From Sclerodactyla briareus (taxonomy: Eukaryota > Echinodermata > Holothuroidea > Dendrochirotida > Sclerodactylidae), in contig JAODTK010001065.1 in the NCBI GenBank assembly GCA_026419785.1, forward strand, positions 124,001-188,000: 64,000 nucleotides of DNA, written 5' to 3'. Of this stretch, positions 1 through 11,200 are shown one piece after another. Position 1 is the first letter of the stretch. Every line of letters begins with the position of its first letter. The position numbers and the translations under genes are program-made. The notes under the pieces were generated by a model. That model saw only the letters and a list, made by a program, of their open reading frames with translations, had not been told where the DNA came from and ran no database searches.

Positions 1-735
1 CCAAGTCGAGAATCCGGCAGAATAGATACTGTGTTGAGTATGTGGTTTTTCCACAGTTTTGGTGCGAAGGTGAGAGGTCCCCGGAACGGGAATTAATTTT
101 CAACAATGAGATGGACGATTTTTCTACTCCCAACGTTGAGAACTACTTCGGACTCCCTCCGTCGCTCCAATACAGGCAACGGGGAAGCGACCATGTCCTC
201 TATGGATCCGACGATTACCTCAGCCAGGCCGATGGGACGTCCACTGGTAGTGGGTGCATCAGGTGCACGAGAATTACTACGGCGGTGGCTGCCCCCCCCG
301 GTAAGCGAATCTTAGGCTCACGAATTGTGCTACCCAAGTGCAGCGATCATGGGGGGGGGGGGGGGGACGGCGTGCCCCCAATATTTGTTGGGGGATGCAA
401 TGTATTCCCCCCCCCCCAACCAATTTGAGCCCAATGCGATTTCGTACGGATCCAAAATACCCCAGTAACCGTGTTCAATAACAAATGCATGATGACTTAA
501 ATTATCAAGTTGAGTGAATCTGATGCTTCATTTTCGAATTGGCGGGGTATGTTCTCCCGTAGGGTTCGACAGTGATGTGCCTGGTGCAGACATATGATGT
601 TCCTTAACCAAAAACAAATGTCTGAATTAGCTGGGTTGTTCTAAAATGGACCAATGGAAAGACGGGTTCTTATTCAATCACTACTGTTTGCATAAGACTG
701 GCTTTACAAGTTGGTGTGTTGCTCCTTATGGAATT
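1..735. other. Stretch without a recognisable gene; G and C runs
   Basis: Open frames here are short and give low-complexity or arbitrary peptides, so I call no gene. A run of 16 G lies at 351-366 and a run of 11 C at 407-417. Homopolymers of this length are also places where long-read assemblies miscount bases. Confidence 0.5.
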
Positions 736-739
736 ATCG

Positions 740-1870
740 AATCCCCGCAAGTGGACCAGTCAAATAAACCAACCAACCAACATTGATACGGCTATCTCGA
801 GGTGAAGGGGTACGTTGAGGCGACGGCGGTAGGTATACCACCTGGCGGGATCTGTGGGTTTTTTCTTGGTTATTCAGTGGGTGCAACCACTTGTTGAACG
901 GTGGGTTGCACATATTTATCACTGATGAGGGCACACGGTGCGCATCGAAAAATGCGCAAGGAAACGCCACAAATTGCGTGTAAAAAAAGAATGATTCAAT
1001 TCAAGTGAAGAAGTGCCTGGATTTTCGATGGAATGCCCAAAAGTGTGACCTTTGTTGTTTGAGGGGCAGGAGAGAGCGACGGGGTGAGTCTACCACCTGC
1101 GGGACTGTGAATTTTTCTTGCTATATGGGGATTTGCAAATTTTAAACTAGACAAGCTTGGCGGGTGAACCACCAACGTGTAGGAGCAATCAGTGGGAGAG
1201 AAAATGTAATCTCATTGATACAAGCCTGGAACAGGGTGAGGTCTGATGAGCTTGAAACCAAAGTTGGTCCCAAAATGATGGCCATGTGTCCGAGATGCGG
1301 AATTTGCGATTAAAAAAAAATGTCGCCAAAACATCCGAAATGGCCGCCGGGTGGCAGTCCCATGGGACGAAAATAAAAAGTTGGGGCTCAAAACGAACGC
1401 CATGTTCCGAAACGCGCAATCAGCGACAAAAGTCTGTACAAAAACCCAAGTGGCCGCCCTCGTGATGATGCGGCGACGCCCACTTTTGAACTCATCCGAC
1501 ATTTTTCTATCCGATATCATGTTTGCCAAGTTTCAGTCGATCAGACAATGCGTTGGAGAGTTATGCGTTAACAGAAAATTCTCCGGCGGCGGCGGCGAAG
1601 GCAAAACCTATATCCCATGTGGGGAGGTAAATAGGAGTATTAGCTATCAATTTAGGAGTGGCGACCACTTGTTGAAAGCTAACTGGGTGCATGCACGGTG
1701 AACTTACTAAGGAGGCATGCACACGGTGCGAGTAGGAACCCTAACCCTAAAATAGCCGTGATAGATTCGGCCAGGGAACGCTAAAAATTCGTGCAAAGAC
1801 TTGTTTCAAAATTCAGGTGAGGATAAGTTTGGAATGTCCAAAAGTGAGAAATTTTGCGGGGCTTCGCGCG
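740..1870. repeat. Diverged direct repeats, two main copies of ~260-300 bp plus a partial copy
   Basis: Copy A (about 800-1060) and copy B (about 1600-1860) share an ordered set of words. Both have ACCACTTGTTGAA, then a CACACGGTGCG word, and end in a GGAATG(C/T)CCAAAAGTG(T)GA word. A partial copy around 1070-1185 repeats the start of A, with ACCACCT, GGGACTGTG and TTTTTCTTG. Between them, about 1250-1490, two weaker ~105-bp monomers share the word TGGCCGCC. No transposase or coding frame accompanies the copies. They could be an old satellite or parts of a non-autonomous transposon. Confidence 0.5.
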
Positions 1871-2029
1871 CAGTTTCCGTTATTCCTGGTATACCATTTG
1901 CAAAACGCAAAAGGTCCATGAAGTTCGAATTAGACATAAATAAAGGTATTATTGTTGGTATCAGTTAAGGTCGAAGAGGCGAATGCGAATATGCTTGGGA
2001 GCACACTATAAGTAATTGCAAGGCAGCGC

Positions 2030-2700
2030 CAAGGTCGGATGAAATATGTTAAAAGGTCAGGAGAGGCTAAAATAGAAGAAAACTTGCGAGGAACATTATC
2101 ATGGGATAGCACGCCCCAATGCACTCGAGTAGATAGTGTAGTTGCAGGTATGAGAGGTATAGGCCCGTTTTGCTTTTTGATCAAGAGAGTCCAACAACAA
2201 CGAAAATGCTTGTGTGCACGATGTCAGGAGATTTTAGACATGATGAATCTCAAATTAGACATGTAGGTTGCAGTATAAATATGAGAAACCATATGTTTTA
2301 ATACGGACTTGAGGGACATTCAGGCCGAGAATGAAACATACTCTGGGCATGATATCGGGAAATGGATGTAGGCATGTAGGCTTCAAATGTAAACGTGTCT
2401 GTGCGTATGTGTGTATGGTAGGTGTGTTTGTGTGTTAATATGCCACCCCCTTGTCAGCACGATATTCTAACGAACTTGAACAGGTACCAAGTTAAATTAG
2501 GCACGTGGGCTGCAGCTATGGAGAGGATGAACCGTATGTTTTTAGTGACCGTCACGGTCATTCAAGGTTACGACAGGGCAAGTTCAAAAACCTTGTCAGC
2601 GTGATAAATGATGAAGACAACTATATACTAAGTTCAATTTAGGGATGGGGCCATATGGTGAGGATGAACCCTATTGTGCCTGGTATCGGGTAAGCTAATG
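2030..2700. repeat. Diverged tandem array, monomer about 115-141 bp
   Basis: CTTGTCAGC recurs at about 2450 and 2591, a spacing of 141 bp. Each is followed by an AAGTT(A/C)AATTTAGG-like word and then GAGGATGAACC. Earlier, more diverged monomers carry AAATTAGACATG then GTTGCAG at about 2252 and similar words near 2130 and 2365. Monomers differ by substitutions and indels, so the array is old. A GT-rich patch (about 2397-2440) lies inside it. The size and the GTGCACGATG and AGG(T/A)CA words recall the array at 45.29-45.72 kb, but I cannot show by eye that they are one family. Confidence 0.5.
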
Positions 2701-2785
2701 AAGAGGCAGATAGGGCAATCTTCTATATCTAACAACGAAACATGTCAGAGCAATGTTGTAATTAAAAAGGTACAGGGGACGAGTC

Positions 2786-2865
2786 TAGGTCGACGGTCGG
2801 CAACCTGTGGGTCGCGACCCATTCGGGTGGCGAAAGAATTTTGGGTGGGTCGCGAACAATTTTAA
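2786..2865. repeat. Possible hAT-type transposon end with a perfect 12-bp palindrome
   Basis: The segment carries GGTCGGCAACCTGTGGGTCGCG. Vertebrate hAT (Charlie-type) elements often start with CAGGGGTCGGCAACC, so this could be a terminal inverted repeat. GGGTCGCGACCC at 2809-2820 is a perfect palindrome, and GGGTCGCGAAC repeats it a few bases later. I did not find a matching opposite end or a target duplication, so the call is weak. Confidence 0.2.
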
Positions 2866-2869
2866 GGTT

Positions 2870-5090
2870 CCAAAAAATGGCAATTTCACACGATTTCATA
2901 CCAGTTTGCTGTAAACCGTAGAATACTTTCAATCGTGAATGACAAATCTTGTACTCGCACCGAGTAGTAATGAAACGTATCAAGCACACACGTAAACTTG
3001 ACATTAACACAGTCATATTTTAAAGACGTGCTTTGCAGATATGGGTAGCGATTGAGTACTACTAACGTCGCGGCCAAGTGACACATGCCTCAAAAATCCA
3101 AGACAGCAAAGTGGTTTTAAAGAACAAGTGGTCGATGGCGATATTTATCACCACTCTGTGTAGGCTATTCTGTAAAAGTGTTTGCAAATTGAAGTTCAAA
3201 ACCTGACAAATTGCAAATTGGCACCTCTCGAGAGGACAACTAATAGCAGCTCGTACAGGGGCGGCGCCAGCGCTGGGCCTGGAGCACCCCACCCGTCGGG
3301 GAATAAATTTAAAATCGTCGGAGAATATAATAAAAAAATACTTTGAGGAAAGAAAAATCCTGTCAACAGAAAAACTACTGAAATAAATACTTAAATCAAT
3401 AAACTGGACTGGGGATAGCATAAAAAGGCCAACGGAGGTTTAGGACCCGAGCAGAAAACCGGTCACTCCCCCCCCCCCCTCCCCAATCCGGCGGCGAGGA
3501 ATGTTTTACGAGAACCGTAGTTTTCTGGTTAGGTTTTAAGTCCAAGAATCACAAAGGACATTGCGTGGTGAACGTAATTAAAATATATATTTGGGGTTCG
3601 GGGCTGTGTTCCTGTTCCCAATGGACGCCCAGACAGTGCTGTGCTGGACTGTAACCAGATCTTAACTAGGCTGCTAGTGGGGCACATTTCCCCCTCTCAA
3701 ACACAGTTGAAAATGAAAAATTTGCGCAAAGTGACGAAATTCGGGAAATATTGGAATGAGCAGACAGAAGGCAAATAGGAAGAAACTCCCAGACTCTTCT
3801 GGCGACAGACATGTTAGTAATGTTATCATTTATTGATAAGGAAGTGGTGTCAGTGAAACCAATTCTGATCATTGCGCAGGCCAGGAATATAGTCATGGGC
3901 AAATAAACACCTCTAAAGAATAATCTACTAAAAAAAACTACAAAAAAATCAACAGGCTCAAACACTGTGAGGAGGCCTGGCTGACACCAAGCGTGATAAC
4001 TGTTTGTTGGTATTAGATAACTAAATTTTTGAATTGTGGCAGTAGTAAAAGTGGAAAAAGAAACACCTTCCTTCAAATTGTTCAGGAATTCTTCTTTCCA
4101 CAGTACAGGAATCCTTGCTTATTGACTATGATTCTGAAGATACCAGTTCAAATGAGGAACCTGTTAACACTAGAATCCATTAAACTCCTCGAGGGCTTGA
4201 ATCCTCTGTTTGCAGGGTGGAGGATCGGGTCTTGAACTCGACTTGCTTCTGCGATGACTATCATAATGACGATATACCGCCTTATTATTTCAGTTGCATT
4301 GAGCGGTTTTTCGTGCAAGTCTTGCAAAGGACGCCGCTCGTGCACAGTGTACCAGAAGGCCATGCCCCTTCAAGAAAACAGCCCTTCTGTCGGTCCTTTC
4401 GATATCTTTAGGAGCAAAAGATATATGGCATACGCACTGGGTGTGATATTTTAGATATGTGTGTGTGTGGTGGGGTTAAATGGGTGTTGTCTGTTTATGC
4501 GGCATACGACCTATAAATTGCATTGGGTTACTACTCAAAAAAATGATGAAATACCCTTTTACAAAATTAAATTTTTAAACCGTTGAGATATCAGAGACTC
4601 AGTATTTAGTACATATACATATTTTCACTATGTAGACCTACATTGGATAATTGAATTTTGTATTGGGGAAACTGAGGAAATTATTCAATGAAGGAATCTA
4701 TGCGGAGAACACCGCTCTACCTATAAACTGGGTTAGCGGCAGTACAATGTGTATAGGCAATATTGACAAAGCTGCGTGGTCAGAGAGTATGCTCATGGAT
4801 GATCTGTTATAATTTCCCAGACAACCTCCATACAAAGTGGCCGGCGTGATCTATTCGATGCAATTGAAAAACCCCGAGTACACGACCAGCTAGTCCGACG
4901 AGGGTGGGTAACGTATGAGGAGGAATTGACGAGGTGAGGAATGACTTGAAAAAAATAATAAGATTCGATGTTAAATAAGCTACTTCTTGTCGAACCCAAA
5001 ATAAATATACAATACGCTTTTTTTTTATATTCAGTCACTAATCACTCCACAGTGTATCACTTCACTGAGTCATCCGGGACGGGAGACCTG
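2870..5090. other. No recognisable gene
   Basis: The longest open frame (minus strand, 3666-4076, 136 residues) has no motif I recognise. On the plus strand around 4126-4185 a short acidic, Ser/Asn-rich frame vaguely recalls N-terminal regions of piggyBac transposases, but no catalytic core follows. A C run lies at about 3469-3480. The segment at 3255-3300 starts CAGGGGCGGCGCCAGC, a word of the kind seen at hAT-like ends, without a partner. Confidence 0.4.
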
Positions 5091-5099
5091 TGGGTATTG

Positions 5100-5890
5100 A
5101 GTGATTTGTCTTTGTGGGGGGGAGGGGGGGTGAGACCATGGGAAATAGCCCTATCAGAGAAGTCACCTCCTATTGGAAAAATATGGCACTGTGGGGGGGG
5201 GGGGGGAGACCCTATGAAGATCGCCCTTATCAGAGGACGTCACCCCTCCCTCATGGAAAATATTGCAATTTCATGCCCCTAGAAACAAACTCGTGCAATA
5301 CGTATGCAAAAGAAGCTGCCAAACGTCCAAAATGAACGGCTGCCACATATGGTGCCCACTACTTTTTATACACTACAGCAAAAAACACCCAATATACGAC
5401 TTCCTTCTGTAGCATTGTAGAATAGAACCGCCCGTTGGTCCTCAAAGAAATTACAACACACACTAGTAATGTAATCAGTTCGGAACGGAGCTCTGCCGAC
5501 CAAGCTGATAATCTGCTTCCGAATTGGAGTTCCAAGGCTATGTTTTAGTGACGCTGTGGTCCAAGGCATAAAAAACATGAATGGTTGGAGATGTTACACT
5601 GAAAATCCATGGTTGTAGGTAGGGTTCCACCAGGCGACAGTTGTTGACAGGGAGCGAAAGTCCTCGCGGGGGGGGGGGGGAAGGGGGTAGGGGGGTAGGG
5701 AGGGGGGAGGGGGAGGGGGGAGGGGGGAGGGGGGGTTCATGCTCCCGACCAATGGACATCACTGTACCGCCTATCACAATAACATTATTGTCCAATTGGA
5801 ATCTTGATTTGATTTTGTATTTCCTCGCTGGAGATTTGTGTGGAGATGGGGGGGGGGGGGGGGGGTTGGGGGGGGGGGGGGTTGCAAGCA
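5100..5890. repeat. Cluster of long G tracts (G-quadruplex-capable)
   Basis: Runs of at least seven G occur near 5115-5130, 5190-5206, 5668-5735 and 5850-5882. The third is a quasi-repeat of G5-7 separated by A, TA or GA. The fourth has two runs of more than ten G separated by TT. The complementary strand gives an apparent 185-residue open frame (5538-6095), but its Pro/Ser-rich part is only the translation of the C tracts, so I do not call it a gene. Confidence 0.75.
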
Positions 5891-5894
5891 CACG

Positions 5895-8160
5895 TATGCG
5901 TAGTGGTCCCGCGTAACAAACGCTCTTCGAAAAACTCAGTACATTCCCCGACATTTTCAGTGTCTTACTATTCAGTGTCTTACTATTACTCTCTATATAT
6001 GTAAGTACAAGCCTCAATGGCGACAATATGAAAATTAAGAATTTTAAGTCAGATACCCCGACAGATTCTCGATTTGTCAGAGGCAACTCTAACAAGGCAA
6101 CTCTGTAAGTGCTCTCCTCGTTGGCTGTTCTTCTTATTGTACTACATGTGATTGTGTTTTTCTCGGGTTATGACATCAATTAGAGAGGTGCTTACTGGAG
6201 TCTGTTTTGTTTTGTTTTTTTGGGGGGGAGAGGGGGGTTGGGGGTCATCGCTTTTATTCTTGTTTCTTCTTATTGACATGTCTCCCTCGGCATAATTAGT
6301 TATTCCCGCTCAACACGTGGTTACGCCATAGAAGCACAGCCCCTTCCCCGTAACCCGAAATAAGGTCCACTGCTGGCGTCTGGTTGCAGTATCCGTGGAT
6401 CCGTGGGACCATGACACAAAAAAATGACTGACAAGTATACTGACTTCCTGGGAAAAGAATTTTACAATGTTCTAAATAATTACAGAATATACGACGTTGT
6501 AAACTTAAACGCCAGCAAACGGGGTATGTACAGAGCGAATTTACTGAGAAAAGGGAGAATCGGCATGGCCCAAATACGCCTCCTCATAGCGTCACTTGTA
6601 CATACAACCCTACAGATCATAATTAAGAAAGAAAAAGGTTGATTCAACCCAGCATTAACTGTTGGAGACTGATACCGTAAACGTCCAGTCAACACATGCT
6701 ACGATAAGTTGCAATACCCCGTACCCCGCGCCAGTTTTCATGGGGTGTCCTCCATACATAAACGTGCTCGGCACACACCGAACCATTCTCGTACAAACAA
6801 CTGCTTGAAAATTAGACAGCGGCTCACCAGCGTGGGCGTGGGTTAACACCTGATGAACCGCCCTCTCTAACGACATCGTTATCGAGGCACGGAAGACGCA
6901 AGTGCTCTCGACCGATCGAGCCCTCAAGCGCTCCTGCGGGCTGTTTTTTCCTGTTTCACCTGTTTACTTTGATGGAATGGTGGGCCCAGGTACTTTTCGG
7001 CCCTTTTTTGTGAAGTTATTAGTTTATTTCAACCTGTTTGCTTTAAACACGTGAGCAGGGGGTGGCCTGTTTTGACTGAGTCTTGCCAAAGCCGTAGAGT
7101 TAGAGATGGATTTATCTTTTCGGGGGACCCGGTCAAGTGGTGTGGGCCATGATTTGTTGGCCCTCTTTAATTGGGAGACCTCAGACCTGTAAAGCAGGAG
7201 AACTGAGGGACAAAGGAAGGGTGGAGGAGGGGCGGGTAGGTCAATGAATGGTAATCATGAAAATGACCTTTGAACGGGGTGAAGGGAGGGGGCTGCCTAG
7301 TAGGACCCACAGGGGGGAACATATAGTAAAGCTCATATGAAGTGGCTAGTTAGAGCTAGAGATTGTCCAGGGGGACATTCTGAGAACAGGGCGGAAAATA
7401 GAGTAGAAAATATAGACGTGGGTGTAGTTTTCAGCATGCAGCTTTGGATGTGGCTGCATTTGCAAGAAGTGGAAGAAGTGTGATGTTGCTAACAAAACCA
7501 GAGGATTTCCGTGATAGCTTTGTTGAAAATACTAACATGTCAGAATTTGCATTCCACAGGATATCGTCTCCGGCTTAGCGGACAAAGGTCACAACATGAC
7601 GGACCGAGCAGCGCCTTCTTGCGGTAGGTCAGGAATCGACTACTGGGAGACGGTGGGTACAAAGCCCCCACTGCGACTACAGAAAGGGCGGCAGACCTTC
7701 TGGATATGAAAGAGGGTTACATATTGGCAAGAACTGTTACAAGCGTTACCGTACAAGCTCATCAATGAAGAGTTGCATTATACAGACGGCACTCTTGGTT
7801 CTGACCATGACCCCACATTGAACAGTTTTGCTTGGTGTGGCCTATAGTCCTACTCACATACTTGACCAAAGTAAATATTGAATGACTCGGAACTTGTTCT
7901 TCCAATGCATGCAATACTGTTCATGCCGTGTTGATGCTGTCGGGGCGTCATTCGTATGAATTTGCGGGGGTTTTTTTCAACACTTGGTTAACCACAACAT
8001 TGTCGCACACAACGGCTGCTCGTCACGCCCGCCTAAACTGTCGAAAAATCAACCCAAACAATAATGCGGAATACCTATATTACTCCTTAAAGTAATTCGG
8101 GTGTTATGGGCTCGAAGCGAAGCCGGGACCGTTCAATCTCCACGACAAGAGCCCCCCCGG
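5895..8160. other. No recognisable gene
   Basis: Only short frames with arbitrary composition are present. A T-rich and G-rich patch lies near 6205-6245. I see no tRNA, repeat array or protein motif. Confidence 0.4.
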
Positions 8161-8164
8161 CTGC

Positions 8165-8205
8165 GCTTTTCTCTCACCCCCCCCCCCCCTCTCTCTCTCT
8201 CCTTA
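8165..8205. repeat. Pyrimidine tract (C run followed by CT repeat)
   Basis: A C run of more than ten bases is followed directly by (CT)n. It is a simple-sequence tract in otherwise featureless DNA. Confidence 0.7.
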
Positions 8206-8209
8206 GGGA

Positions 8210-11200
8210 TGCCACTGTTAATTTACTGGAATTTATTCGAGAGTGGGAATAAGTGTTTCAGAGTATTGCAGGGTGACGTAGTGTCTAGTCAGTATTAGAT
8301 GGTGGTCATTTTAAAACACAGTCAAAACCATACAATCAATAACCAACGACCGTCTCTCATTTTACTTCGACGAACCACCGTAACGACAAGAACTCTTGAA
8401 AACAACTACTTAGATTGTTCTATAAAAAAAAGAAACCATAGCGAGTGTGTATGTTCAATTTTTGAAACGCTTAATGAATCAAATGAATTGTCACGATGCG
8501 GTGTCCGAGGCAATTTGAAGGTATAACTTTTTACTGCATTTACCATGGTAAGTTAAAGACACGTAAAAACGCTTTTTAAAGACGGAATGTCGGCTACAAT
8601 AGGCTCTCTCTGGTCCTGCTTCTGTAAGCCAGATCATGAGAATTATGGAGGTCATTTAACGTATCGTTATAATGAAAAACATAAATACGGTTACATATTT
8701 ATGCAAATTTTAATAGATATCGTTAAAAGGGTAGTATTAGTGCCGCAGGTACTTTGCCGTGCACGATATTATCTAACTACGAGAGCAGACTTCACACAGC
8801 TTCCTCAGAATTGATATGTTTTATTCTTCAAAAGGAAGTACGTAGACCCACATTTCATTTTATGAATCTCATTGAATAAACGGCATGTTGTTTATGAATA
8901 GAGGAGTCATTTATTAATAAATACTGTATATGATCAGAGATGTAACCGCCTTTCAAGAAACGGTTCCCCTTGTCACCCCCACCACCCCCCACTCCCCGAA
9001 TATTTTTTCCTCGCAGGATAAATAGATGATAAACTACTTCAATTTGTTATCTCGAAAATGCATAGGAAATTAACTCCCCTCCATAAGACGGCCAAATATT
9101 AGTTCTCGTCGTACAGTAGTACGCGGTATTGTAATAGGCCAGTTCATGGATGAGTTAGAATGGTGAGAGTATTGATGGCTGTGTCAAAGTCATTCGGGTA
9201 AATACACAAACCCGCACGGTCCGAACCTGTACCTGAGCTGAAGCATCTTTGGACTAGCCTTTGCAAATTTCTGCACATGACCACCAACTTTGCAAATATA
9301 CACCGTCACTCGAGAACATCGTAGTTCGTTTCCAAAGAGTAACCATACGGTACAATTGTGAGGAGTAGCCAATAGGGGGAGAATTGGTTGTCCGACGTTG
9401 CAGCCATAAATCCCCGATGTCTTTCCAGTCAAATTCCTCGCCAATCGCAAATATCCCACCCCCCCCTGCGGGGTCTGGAGGGGGTGGGGGAATTGTCGAG
9501 GTTGGAACTGGGCCCTCTTGGAACGCCGCTGTGATGCGCTCAACGCATACTCACACGTACGGGTCAAGACCGAAAGGATTCATCGCAGTCACGCCCGGGA
9601 GTCCGTTGGCAGCTCGTGAAAATGGATTCGAATGCGCAAGCGACCCGTGAGGCATCCGCAAGCGGGTAATAGAGTGTTGTTTGGGGCGGACATAAAAGCT
9701 CGCAAAAGGAGACGAGCAGAGATACGTTCTCTCAAAGGTTTGGTCAGCCCTATAGAATACTGGGAAATGTGGCATGGGCACTAATCGCATAATAGTACTA
9801 TTTTCAGTTTTTACTGCATATCCTTATTTCGCTGCATCCCTATGTAATCCATACCATACCGTTCTCTGGAAGGTCAGTGGACGTGTGTGAAAAGTTATGA
9901 TTTTTCTAATTAGATTTCCAGAGAAACTGATTATGGTCGGTAAACGTGAAAAAGGAAACAGAACTATATACGCAGTTATCTGATTATATGACATCGAAGA
10001 GAGGGAGGGAGGTGAGAGAGATCTGCCAATGCAAATCTTCATTGTAAAATTATGTCACATAGAAATTGTTAATCTCCTTTGAATGAAAATTCGCAATACT
10101 CCCAAGAATACTTATGGATGTAAGCATTATTGATTTCGGAGAAAATATCGATAAATATGACGTCATGGGACCGAGACAATTGATCTATTATTGTAATAGA
10201 GAACACAAGGAAGGAATGAGCCTGGTACTCCTATTTGGGGTTGGGTTATGGACTCTTACGCCCTTCTCATTATGAAATAAAGTTTAAGCACTTTGCTTTG
10301 CCCTTAGAGAAATGCCTGTAACCATTATGTATGCATGTAGGATCAATTCGAGAAGAAATATTAATGAAGAAAATTTTAAATATTATAAGTTGCATGGCGT
10401 TCACTTCCTCTGTTCACTTGATTTTTATATCTTGAAGTTTTTCCCAGATCACGCATGCCGTATTGGCTTAATTTGATGCTATTTTGTCCCCAGCAGTGAG
10501 GACCGTTTGGCCCAGAATCAAAAGTCAACAGCTAATTGCCGCAATTGACGGAGGCCTTGCATCTACAACATCTACATTTGCCTATAGGCGCAGATTGTCA
10601 ATAATGAAATTATTTCAAACTACATCACATGTATAACATTCCCGTCACCATGCTGAATCCTGCGTATTCTATATGTTCAATTTTCCGACCCTGGACATCT
10701 TGACCTTGTGAAAAGTTAAGGTCAAAGGTCATTGAAGAGAATGGGGAATATTTGGTTCATATCTACAAAACGCATTTTCTGCTATGAAGAGGATTGGGGT
10801 TTTGTTCAAATTGCATTCTAATGCTCTCTCGAAAAGTGCTTCTTCATAGCATGTTCACAATATTTACATGTTATGTTATCTGAGGTAGTTGCTAGTTTGA
10901 AGGTAATTTCATGCAAGGTGACATTTTTCCCAGATCCTTTCATGTCTCCCATAATGCAGTCGGAGATCTGAAACTCGTATTAAGCTCATAAGGATATAAT
11001 TGTCAAACATGACCCCACCGGAAGTACAATTCCGAAACATGTACTGTTACCGAGCGACTCGCGCAGGCATCCGAAGTGACACTCCTATTCAATTGTACCG
11101 TAGATACTCCGTATTATGTGTAATGTGTCTACAGAATGAACATATAGAGATCGGAATTTTTACGAAAGATCGCGATTCAACTAGACCCTTGAAATCGAGG

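Noticed and set aside
1738-1755. CCCTAACCCTAA telomere-like word
   Set aside because: Only about two units, inside a diverged repeat. Too short to be telomeric DNA.
3666-4076. 136-residue minus-strand open frame
   Set aside because: Aromatic-rich but with no domain, signal or splice context, and no relation to neighbours. Length alone is within chance for 64 kb.
4126-4440. Acidic frame followed by a Cys-containing frame, considered as a piggyBac remnant
   Set aside because: The catalytic Asp motifs and TTAA-flanked ends are not visible; the likeness is only compositional.
5538-6095. 185-residue open frame on the minus strand with Pro/Ser-rich stretches
   Set aside because: The Pro/Ser-rich part is the translation of C tracts opposite the G runs, and the rest has no motif. 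Low complexity, not a gene.
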